DNA of 64,000 nucleotides, from NCBI RefSeq assembly GCF_918797505.1, contig NC_092801.1, positions 17,049,731 through 17,113,730 on the forward strand, written 5' to 3'. Origin of the DNA: Bemisia tabaci (Eukaryota; Arthropoda; Insecta; Hemiptera; Aleyrodidae). Shown here piece after piece: positions 60,401 through 64,000 of the stretch (its first letter is position 1; every line of letters starts with the position of its first letter). The position numbers were made by a program, and so were the translations under genes. The notes below the pieces were generated by a model, which was given only the letters and a program-made list of their open reading frames with translations, did not search any database and was not told the DNA's origin.

Positions 60401-63232
60401 TATCTTGGCAATGGTGGAAGCTTTTACTTTCGGGACCTCTGCATTCTACCGTTGACCTACCTACATGGTTGATGTTTAACAACGTGTTGGCAGTTTTGTT
60501 TTGCAAACAAGCCGAAGTTTGGGAAACTTTTGGCTCATGACGTCACCCGAAGCTCATCAGCCACCATTTAGGTAGGTCAACAGTCGAAATAAGAGTGATG
60601 GCTGTTGCTCCCTTATAATTTTCCATAAGGAATGGACCACTAGACAAGGTACGAATTTCAGCATTCTGATACATGATTCTTAACCAAAATTTCATTCAGA
60701 ACACCATGAAAATTACCAAAATCCACTCCTTACCAAGATATTTAATGATTCTTGATGCGTAAATTCAAACCACTCGCTCATGAAAACTCAACGCTCTACG
60801 TGATTCACATCGCGCGCTAAACGACATCATGACAGTATCTACGATATAAAAATCTGGCAACCTCAATCTTGATGCTTTGGCTCAGCTATAGCAAATTGCT
60901 TATAGTTTGAACAACACATGGAGGGAAATGAACATTGCTCAATTGAGAAGCTTGCTGAAACCGTTGTTGTGCGCGATTTGATTCACGTAGAGCTTTGAGT
61001 TTCTTGTGAGCGGGCAGTTCAAATTCCTCGTCACCAATGTGTAATAAAAACGTTAATATCTTCGTTAAAAGTTTATTTCAGTAATTTGCGTTGTAAGAAT
61101 CGTGTTTTACGTGAAATTCTGGTTAAGAAATATGTATCAGAATGCTTGAATTCGTACCTTGTCTAGTGATCCATTGTCGAATACCCGAAAGTAAAAGCCT
61201 CCACCTGACGCCAAGAGGCCAGTGGAGGGTCTCTTGTCTATGGTTTGAATCGTTCAATGGACCACTAGACAAGGTACGAATTTAAGCAATCTGATACTTG
61301 TTTCTTAACCAGAATTTCACGTAAAACACGATTCTTACAACGAAAATTACTGAAACCAACTCCTAACAAAGATATTAACGCTTTTATTTCACATTGGCTA
61401 CAAGGAATTTGAACTGCCCGCTCACAAGAAACTCAAAGCTCTACGCGAGTCAAATCGCGCACTACAACGGTTTCTGCAAGCCTCTCAATCGAGCAATGTT
61501 CATTTTCCACCATGTGTTGTTCAAACTATAAGCTATTTGCTACAGCTGAGCCAAAGCGTCAAGATTGAGGTTGCCAGATTTTTACATCGCAGAGACTGTC
61601 ATGATAACGTTTAGCGCGCGATATGAATCACGTAGAGCATTGAGTTTTCATGAGCGGGTGGTTTGAATTCACGCATCAAGAATCATTAAATATCTTAGTA
61701 AGGAGTTAATTTCGGTAATTTTCTATGTGCGCATCGTGTTCTACGTGAAATTTTAGTTACGAAACATGTATCAGAATGCTGAAATTCGTACCTTGTCTAG
61801 TGGTCCATTATCTAGGATTCCCTGGTTTTCTTCACGTGCCCCTGGATCATTCGTCTGAACATCCATCTGGGAGTTTTCAAGAGGCTTTTAATAATTTTTG
61901 TCTCTGCTTTTCGACAGTATCCGGTTCGGTCCATCGTTGCGGTACATCGAGCTCCCGATTGAGCTGATCACTCACACCGTTCTCCACGAGTTGGCCAACA
62001 AATGCCCCAATCTCACACACATGCTCCTCGATTTTTCCACGGCCATGCAACTCCACGATTTCAGCGAAATGCAGGTGAGTTGAAGGAGGGGGACTTCGGA
62101 AGGCTTCAGGCAGTGTTCGGAACTCGCCTTTGAGTTTCAGGAGCCATGTGGCGCATCAAGCTCGATTTTTAGGGACCGTTGAAGATTTTTTAGGAGCCAG
62201 AGAGACTGCTTGCCTGTATATCACGGCGCATTCAGTGGAAAGTCAGATGCAAATGTTTTAGTCACAGAATTAGTAACTGTGACTTGGGAGAAATTTCGAA
62301 AAATCACCAAACAGAGAAATTAGGATTTTTTTTGGAGGAGGAAGGGGCAATTTTCATGGGCCACGTTAGCACAGAGCCTTCATTTTTTAGGCGCCATGGC
62401 CGATTTATTAGGCGTATTTGGTGCGTTGGCGCCTGTGAGTTTGGAACACTGCTTCAGGGATTACCCCGTTAAAGTCAACCATGTTGGTGAGTGAAATACG
62501 GTATCAACATAGGGCGAAATATTGAAATAATTGGACTATTTCTGCCAAACGGAATCAGAAACAGGCAACGAAGTAGCAAATCTGCCGATGTATTCGCTTC
62601 CTATCCGTGCATGGAGACTATGGAGAGTTTGACTGGATACATAGAGGTAGACTTTCACTTGACACCGGAGTACCTATCTATTACGGCCTCAACTTTGTCA
62701 GTTTTTTTCCGAGCTTGATTGTTCGTTTTGGAGAAAACCAGTGGAAACCAAGTTTCTTTCGCAAAATTTTACCTAGGAAAAATGACCTCGTCATTATCTT
62801 AGTTTTTACCCTAAATTTTGCGGCGTACAGGAGCTTCATTGATGGAAAACAGGTATTTTGGTTGCGCTTATTGCAGTTTCGCCTTCAATTTTCGATGTAG
62901 GCCAGGAAACAAACTTTATGCATCAACACTTATCAACGAAATAAAATAAATAATAATTAGAAATACTGCTAAGAAATAAAAGGAAACGCAAATTCTGAAG
63001 AGCGCACATCAAATTGCAAAATAATTTTCTTATGTATTATTATGGGTGTACTTTTTCTAATTTAGCCAATGCCGATACTCCGCCCCTTAAAACTTTTATT
63101 GTTATGTTTTTCAGGCATTCCCAACAAAGTTAAAATATTTATGCATTTGCTTGTCGGAGGTCATTTTCATGGAAGGTTTCATGAGGAAAATCTACAATTT
63201 TATCAATGGACTGGAAATATTGCATCTCATAG
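30275..63232 (+). CDS. F-box/LRR protein, four exons seen, 3' end outside window
   Basis: Predicted substrate receptor of an SCF (SKP1-CUL1-F-box) ubiquitin ligase. Exons 30275-30474, 58305-58504, 61918-62074 and 63115-63232 join in frame for 219 codons from the ATG at 30292. Residues 1-61 begin MDRRLSNWYAMNLSPD and end in a His-rich tract. Residues 64-105 form the F-box (LPDKILLNIFSYL, then CRMARVCKKW, then DTRLWTAVSL), which in this family binds SKP1. Residues 129-219 show leucine-rich-repeat character (LRYIELP, LHELANKCPNLTHMLLD, LKYLCICLSE, LEILHLI), expected to bind the substrate. The LRR exons remind me of the insect FipoQ-type F-box proteins, but this is memory only. No repeat interrupts an exon. 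The first intron is 27.8 kb and full of transposons, with possible internal promoters at 43 and 55 kb. The gene continues past 64 kb. Confidence 0.85.
30642..31177. mobile_element. Family U, hAT-like element with exact 8-bp TSD
   Basis: 536 bp; the ends cataggcggttcta and tagaaccgcctatg are a perfect 14-bp inverted repeat. The flanks ctcatact at 30634-30641 and 31178-31185 are identical. Only short ORFs inside. It lies 167 bp after the donor of the His-rich exon. Confidence 0.93.
31310..31515. mobile_element. Family E remnant
   Basis: Right terminus gtttttcctcggcacggcag, with the interior tcaaggaaaaatatgcataa shared with the copy at 45454. The left end is not clear. Confidence 0.5.
31516..32790. 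other. Intronic DNA, no supported exon
   Basis: Mostly unique-looking sequence. An open frame at 31906-32112 has no recognisable domain and no convincing splice borders. 32580-32700 has flanking similarity (aaatgaaagctcttga) to 33060-33085, so a larger element surrounds the palindrome at 32791. Confidence 0.4.
32791..32968. mobile_element. Palindromic MITE
   Basis: gttgatttaacattctggat at the left against atccagaatgttaaattaac at the right. Inner arms carry gtgtgcgagaac.t / a.gttctcgcacac and gccacagca / tgctgtggc. Confidence 0.85.
33702..33895. mobile_element. Family E copy 3 (diverged)
   Basis: gtgctgaggaagaacgccgt, then atgagcattcagc at the left. The right end is reduced to ggctcggttcttttctgc. 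Confidence 0.5.
34405..34614. mobile_element. Family K-like element variant
   Basis: Ends tttggactgcattttgcaa and ttgaaaatgcagtccattt resemble family K termini. The interior is different, with inverted gcgccat / atggcgc. Confidence 0.65.
34868..34993. repeat. Short GC-rich element with inverted gcgtaacgc ends
   Basis: gggggccgttcaagaattgc, then gtaacgcac at the left, and gaattacgtaacgctggcc, then poly-C at the right. Ends resemble those of family Q at 58793-59235. Confidence 0.55.
34998..35950. mobile_element. Family V element with a nested family B piece
   Basis: 953 bp; the left end ccctggtaaaaattggc, then ccaaaataccatag, is matched by ctatggtattttg, then gccaatttttaccaggg. The arms carry repeated tatagcc / ggctata phrases. 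A family B segment (about 35225-35710) lies inside. Confidence 0.85.
35225..35710 (+). mobile_element. Family B element copy 3 (both ends missing), inside family V
   Basis: Contains cttgatttattttgcgagga, aaggatgcctgtcattctta, the perfect core caaacctaacagggatac ... gtatccctgttaggtttg, and gattttgaaataattgcaca in the order of the intact copy at 46193. Confidence 0.82.
36210..36885 (-). mobile_element. Family F element copy 2 (inverse, one end lost)
   Basis: Starts cagggccggattaa, then ggcccatggcggcaaaatgt. It continues with the B-core-like units near 36525 and 36600 and ends about at ccggcacgttcacttgatgg, the inverse of 19525-19555. Confidence 0.8.
37845..38015. repeat. Degenerate GAAATTTTCCATGGTGA array
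   Basis: About ten irregular units of 15-18 bp on the theme gaaattttccatgg / gacattttccgtgg. Because the theme is nearly palindromic, several frames stay open on both strands; these are not genes. Confidence 0.85.
38221..38849. mobile_element. Long-TIR foldback element, 175-bp arms
   Basis: Left arm 38221-38395 begins atgggcctgttgcatgcaag; right arm 38673-38849 is its near-exact inverse, ending cttgcatgcaacaggcccat. The 277-bp centre is unique and CG-rich. gggcctgttgca also occurs at 19393-19404, suggesting a wider family. Confidence 0.92.
38850..40617. other. Intronic DNA, no supported exon
   Basis: Includes a fragment of family J at 40164-40215 (caatggaccactagacaaga). No coding evidence. 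Confidence 0.4.
40618..40793. mobile_element. Family H palindromic MITE
   Basis: gtaagttggaat and attccaactta ends, inner tctcaatacagag on both arms, ttaaaaatcagc / gctgatttttaa. Confidence 0.88.
40930..41499. mobile_element. Family D element copy 3 (complete)
   Basis: ctgccgtgatagtgaagaga at the left, tctcttccctatcacggcag at the right, all interior landmarks in order. 570 bp. Confidence 0.9.
42042..42340. repeat. Repeat family M, copy 2
   Basis: Matches 1272-1590 over its length, then joins directly to a truncated family D element at 42341, so the two form a chimeric repeat. Confidence 0.78.
42341..42703. mobile_element. Family D element copy 4 (left truncated)
   Basis: Begins at the cattttcatgctaggttatt landmark and ends gctctcttcgctatcacggc at 42703. 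Confidence 0.85.
42704..43374 (+). promoter_or_regulatory. CpG-rich candidate internal promoter and alternative first exon of the F-box gene
   Basis: After the family D end the sequence turns CG-rich and non-repetitive (gccgtgg, ggcggtccgccccc, cgcgctg, ccaaccgcccgaaacgcgcc). It includes a four-unit minisatellite and ends at a consensus donor gaac|gtaagt (43375). The exon's last six bases are ATGAAC, which would read MN in phase 0 and join in frame to the F-box exon at 58305. The ATG context is weak, so this may equally be an untranslated exon. Confidence 0.4.
43032..43126. repeat. Minisatellite, four 27-bp units
   Basis: The unit gcgtatagtctatacagtcg, then tattgt; its gtatag.ctatac part is palindromic. 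It lies inside the CpG-rich region, about 250 bp before the putative donor. Confidence 0.88.
43375..44410. other. Intronic DNA, no supported exon
   Basis: Contains a short family A end fragment near 44000-44031 (tagtcgattatcacgcctcg). 43518-43540 and 43846-43870 carry matching tcgatcaat / attgatcga inverted segments, suggesting another worn palindromic element at 43510-43870. Confidence 0.4.
44411..44730. mobile_element. Palindromic AT-rich element with poly-T and poly-A arms
   Basis: The outer segments gacttaaagcgccgtttctt and aagaaacgacgctataggtc are inverse; inner ttaaatccgcacgattt against aaattcgcacggattta; T run 44486-44507, A run 44651-44675. Confidence 0.65.
44813..44983. mobile_element. 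Family A MITE copy 7 (worn ends)
   Basis: aatttgcgatatatcgatga, gtgttcgcagcgaacgcctt and cttcaaatggggaagtatcg in order; the right end is gccatgccacagt. Confidence 0.78.
45073..45097 (+). other. Candidate short first coding exon (MEIDEGKG)
   Basis: caacATGG context, eight codons (MEIDEGKG) and a consensus donor ggag|gtgagt. The upstream 60 bp is non-repetitive and moderately CG-rich, like a 5' leader. It ends with one spare base, which does not match the F-box exon, so its partner is unknown. It could be chance. Confidence 0.2.
45215..45441. mobile_element. Family N MITE copy 2 with TA duplication
   Basis: ta|cactgggaaaaaaaaca at the left and gtttttttccagtg|ta at the right; inner arms ggatctagagtccagactct and its inverse. 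Closely similar to 11569-11806. Confidence 0.9.
45454..45710. mobile_element. Family E copy 4
   Basis: gtcgtgctaaggaagaac at the left and gtttttccttagcacggcag at the right, with tcaaggaaaaatatgcatga inside. Confidence 0.85.
46148..47655. mobile_element. Family P element, split by a family B insertion
   Basis: Left piece 46148-46192 (aacggtgtaagtccgtaaac) and right piece 47445-47655 (agacctcctgtcatacttta to gcgatttacgctgtt) together match the element at 49660-50075, whose corresponding position is uninterrupted. Confidence 0.8.
46193..47444 (+). mobile_element. Family B element, complete reference copy (8-bp TSD)
   Basis: 1252 bp; both ends carry an approximately 70-bp inverted repeat, ggttataggacatttt ... 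aaaatgtcctgaaacc, each including atcaacgatttttgtcc-type sequence. The flanks gacgtcgc at 46185-46192 and 47445-47452 are identical. The centre is the core palindrome caaacctaagtggatac ... gtatccacttaggtttg. No transposase ORF, so non-autonomous, hAT-like by TSD length. Confidence 0.93.
48130..48419. mobile_element. Family G palindromic MITE copy 1 (TA TSD)
   Basis: 290 bp, almost fully self-complementary: catggagaaaaaaacctcg, then gtgggacccgaagtttaggt at the left, inverse at the right ending ttttttctccgtg. Flanked by TA on both sides, as for Tc1/mariner-type insertions. Confidence 0.92.
48535..48680. repeat. Nested hairpins around GGCATGCCATTTAT
   Basis: tttatccacagaaa and tttctgtggataaa form a perfect 14-bp hairpin with a 3-base loop; ggattcacggcatgcc pairs with ggcatgctgtgaatt and with agcatgtcgtgaatcc. 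Several alternative pairings compete. Confidence 0.8.
48725..49655. other. Intronic DNA, no supported exon
   Basis: AT-rich, with no exon or readable element ends. Confidence 0.4.
49660..50075. mobile_element. Family P element copy with a retroposon inside
   Basis: Ends gtcggcaatcacataaaccg and gtgattgccgacttacaccg are inverse. It matches 47445-47655 (gacgtcgcagac, actttattttttaaa, caccgcaaacga). Interrupted at 49844-50004. Confidence 0.82.
49844..50004 (+). mobile_element. Short poly-A retroposon with TSD
   Basis: Begins with a (ctt)n run, then gactagggcatggccctagt, ccaagcccgggctaaggagg and gctagcaacctgccgccggt, and ends in a poly-A tail of about 20. The flanks aaaaaaataacac (49831-49843) and aaaaaataacac (ending 50016) are a target duplication. 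Looks like a 160-bp SINE or 5'-truncated LINE derivative. Confidence 0.82.
50620..50715. other. Imperfect stem-loop, unassigned
   Basis: gctcgggtaggcaatatg pairs loosely with caatttgcctatctgg, with an internal cacgaaacgtg hairpin. Surrounding 50520-50760 is more GC-rich than its neighbours and matches none of the families here. Confidence 0.35.
51236..51470. mobile_element. Family E copy 5
   Basis: gtaagggaaacgccgtatga, then acattcgagagttgcc at the left, cgtgcgacggttttcctta at the right. Confidence 0.78.
51474..52021. mobile_element. Family E copy 6, split by a hAT-like element
   Basis: Left part 51474-51684 (agggaagaacgccgtatgaa), right part 51987-52021 (ggttcatacggcggttttcc, then tcagcacggcg). 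The insertion at 51691-51986 separates them. Confidence 0.78.
51691..51986. mobile_element. Element with ggccggatttac ends, inserted in family E
   Basis: Left ggccggatttaccaacagg, right tgtaaatccggccctg. Ends resemble family F (cagggccggattta). The interior has gcgcaacattttaaggggcg and a 15-base C run near 51901. Confidence 0.78.
52356..52743. mobile_element. Family C, hAT-like MITE copy 2 (8-bp TSD)
   Basis: 388 bp; tagagtacttgtatatagc at the left and gctatacaagtactcta at the right; the flanks ccctagta at 52348-52355 and 52744-52751 are identical. Interior strongly similar to 9367-9751 (gccttcaccgatgcct, ttttgggccctaagccct). Confidence 0.93.
52846..53235. mobile_element. Family S element copy 2
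   Basis: ggggtatcgttaagccgt at the left and acggtccttatcgatac at the right, with gagcaaaaaatcgcagagtt inside. Confidence 0.72.
53240..53896. other. Intronic DNA, no supported exon
   Basis: AT-rich, short T run at 53555-53569. No exon recognised. Confidence 0.4.
53897..53944. repeat. Family A terminal fragment
   Basis: ggagggaatatcgataatcg, then attcacgcctcgccactc, directly abutting family D. Confidence 0.7.
53945..55038. mobile_element. Family D element copy 5 with amplified terminal unit
   Basis: Starts ctgctgtgataacgaagaga. After the normal interior the right terminal region is repeated about four times (about 54320-54483, 54484-54665, 54666-54849, 54850-55038), each unit of 182-189 bp ending cgctatca.ggcag. 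Other copies have only one such end. Confidence 0.9.
55040..55568 (+). promoter_or_regulatory. CpG-rich region, second candidate internal promoter of the F-box gene
   Basis: Strong local CG enrichment (ccgggcccggactgacgtcg, cgcacgtcgacgcgtc, gcccgcgattttttccgc), non-repetitive. Possible donors are ttcac|gtgagt (55470) and gat|gtcagt after an ATG in good context (caagATGAATATG at 55552). The latter would read MNMSSD in phase 0, able to join the F-box exon, but gtcagt is an uncommon donor. Confidence 0.4.
55569..57819. other. Intronic DNA, no supported exon
   Basis: No exon recognised. At 56965-57003 the minus strand reads ccaactgaagatggctgtag, then tagccgaagcc, a third CTGAnGA-type retroelement-like motif (compare 3.85 and 24.36 kb). 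Confidence 0.4.
57820..58215. repeat. Degenerate GGAATTTTCC / TTGATCAAATTCCATGATT array
   Basis: Outer parts vary on ggaattttcc and ttcgaaat. The middle (57955-58100) repeats ttgatcaaattccatgattc about seven times at 20-23-bp spacing. It lies about 90 bp upstream of the F-box exon acceptor. Confidence 0.82.
58305..58504 (+). CDS. F-box gene, F-box exon
   Basis: The acceptor is atgattgcag, the donor tcag|gtaaat. It encodes TIEKLPDKILLNIFSYLTHR, then EICRMARVCKKWRVIAYDTR and LWTAVSLRPEISGLHVGSLE. This matches the F-box pattern L-P-x-x-I/L-L-x-x-I-F-S-Y-L ... C-x-x-V-C-K-x-W ... D-x-x-L-W. It enters in phase 0 and leaves with two spare bases. A degenerate repeat array ends about 90 bp before the acceptor, and a family A element follows 45 bp after the donor. 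Confidence 0.93.
58549..58713. mobile_element. Family A MITE copy 8
   Basis: 165 bp, cagtggcgtggcgtgaattg ... caattcacgctacgccactg, both arms almost identical in inverse; central gtgttcgcagcgaacac. Flanks show tttgggaa / tttgggat. Confidence 0.92.
58793..59235. mobile_element. Family Q element
   Basis: Left ggggccgtccataaatttcg, then tcaccc; right gggtgacgtaatttacggac. Interior has repeated gattttt.atcgattttctg.gttttcc and G-rich blocks. Confidence 0.8.
59543..59899. mobile_element. Family G palindromic MITE copy 2 (TA TSD)
   Basis: 357 bp between ta|cacggagaaaaaacc and tttttttctccgtg|ta. Arms equal to copy 1 plus extra centre repeats of cttcggttctcacatc type. Confidence 0.92.
60631..61175 (+). 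mobile_element. Family J element copy 1
   Basis: aatggaccactagacaaggt at the left and accttgtctagtgatccatt at the right. The interior has aatctggcaacctcaatctt. Confidence 0.9.
61256..61809 (-). mobile_element. Family J element copy 2, inverse of copy 1
   Basis: Same terminal repeats (aatggaccactagacaaggt ... accttgtctagtggtccatt). The interior reads in the opposite direction (aagattgaggttgccagatt). Ends 108 bp before F-box gene exon 3. Confidence 0.9.
61918..62074 (+). CDS. F-box gene, first LRR exon
   Basis: The acceptor follows ctgcttttcgacag, the donor is gcag|gtgagt. It encodes (S)IRFGPSLRYIELPIELITHT, then VLHELANKCPNLTHMLLDFS and TAMQLHDFSEMQ. Spacing of Leu, Cys and Asn (LANKCPNLTHMLLD) is that of leucine-rich repeats of F-box/LRR proteins. 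It takes one base to complete the codon left by the F-box exon and ends in phase 0. Confidence 0.92.
62075..63114. other. Intron between LRR exons; contains a diverged family I arm
   Basis: 62570-62790 matches one arm of family I (ttcgcttcctatccgtgcat, gagaaaaccag, cgcaaaattttacctagga) but has no second arm nearby. The rest is unassigned. Confidence 0.55.
63115..63232 (+). CDS. F-box gene, second LRR exon
   Basis: The acceptor is gtttttcag, the donor atag|gtgagt. It encodes AFPTKLKYLCICLSEVIFME, then GFMRKIYNFINGLEILHLI, plus one base. LRR-like again. The next exon lies beyond the window. Confidence 0.92.
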
Positions 63233-63700
63233 GTGAGTGTAAAGTGGAAAAATTCCAATATCACGATTTGAAATTTGTATGGCTAATTGTGAAATTGTTT
63301 TGTCAGATGCTAAGACCGGTAGCCAACTTTTGAAACCTGTATAATTTTGCATATTTTTGATGAGGATCTTTTCAGTGACGAAATTTTGAACAAAAATATT
63401 GATCAAAACTTAAAAATATTAGAAAAGATTTTTTATTATTGCTTCTGTGTTGTCAAATTTTTGAGTAATCTATGTTTTATGAGGCATCAAGAAATTCTGA
63501 GATAAATATTCATCTCAACCTAAAAAACTTGAACGACAATCATGGATCGACCAAACTCACAGAAAAAGTTCTATCTACATATTCAAACATTTTCTAGCCT
63601 AGTTCAACAGGAAATAATCTCCGAATTAAAATCAAAGATAGATTTATGTATCATGTGCCAAGGCATTGAACGATATGCCGAATTTGGCTATTATCTTACG

Positions 63701-63963
63701 ACATATCGTCAGTTTCCGGCCAAAGTATCACAAGACATACAACGTTTAAACATTTCCGCCGCCTATATTTTTTACAGAGAAATTGTCTGTAAAAGCTGTT
63801 TGAAAATTTCACTAAATTTTATCGGCAGCACAAAGATATTTCAGTGAAATTTTCTGACAGTAGCTTCGTTAAACAATTTCTTTGTAAAAAAAATAAAATG
63901 ACTGCGGAAATTGTTAAACGTCGCGTGGCGCTTGTGATACTTTGGCCGGAGGGTGACGATGTA
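63701..63963. mobile_element. Inverted-repeat element near window end
   Basis: cgtcagtttccggccaaagt, then atcacaag at the left against cttgtgatactttggccgga, then gggtgacg at the right. Inner aacgtttaaac / gttaaacg. Confidence 0.82.
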
Positions 63964-64000
63964 AATATTGCACTGACCGTCAAAATTTAATTTACCCCTC

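Overview
The window looks like nuclear DNA of an arthropod, most likely an insect. Two genes are split into short exons with GT-AG introns of 1 to 28 kb, base composition is AT-rich, there is one ordinary nuclear tRNA gene, and nearly all intron and intergenic DNA is made of small non-autonomous transposons (MITEs, foldback elements, a tRNA-derived SINE). Several repeat families resemble ones I associate with hemipterans such as whiteflies (Bemisia), but that is recollection, not a search result. There are no bacterial operons, CRISPR arrays or rRNA genes. Almost all apparent ORFs of 60-140 codons are chance readings through repeats.

Gene 1 (+ strand, six exons, 5511-21380) encodes a major facilitator superfamily transporter of the SV2/SLC22 type. 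The six exons join in one uninterrupted frame of about 308 codons, from the N-terminal cytosolic segment through TM1-TM6 to the start of TM7. The first coding exon is not identified (a CpG-rich candidate lies near 0.85-1.12 kb). The C-terminal third was not found and may lie in or near the assembly gap at 24441-24940.

The interval 22-30 kb holds repeats, the gap and an intact tRNA-Leu(UAG) gene at 25830-25909.

Gene 2 (+ strand, four exons seen, 30275-63232, continuing beyond the window) encodes an F-box/leucine-rich-repeat protein, presumably the substrate receptor of an SCF ubiquitin ligase. A His-rich N-terminal exon is followed, after a 28-kb intron, by the F-box exon and two LRR exons. 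Phases match at every junction. Inside the large intron, CpG-rich stretches near 42.7-43.4 kb and 55.0-55.6 kb carry splice donors; the first also has an ATG in the right phase, so alternative promoters making isoforms without the His-rich part are plausible.

The repeats are the main story. At least fifteen families recur within 64 kb, many with readable termini and target-site duplications: 8-bp TSDs (hAT-like families A, B, C, U and F), TA TSDs (families G and N), TTAA (family R) and a 9-bp TSD (SINE). Several copies are nested (C in B, B in A, B in P, a retroposon in P, O at the end of S, B inside V, another element inside E), giving a relative insertion chronology. Family letters are local labels used only in this report.
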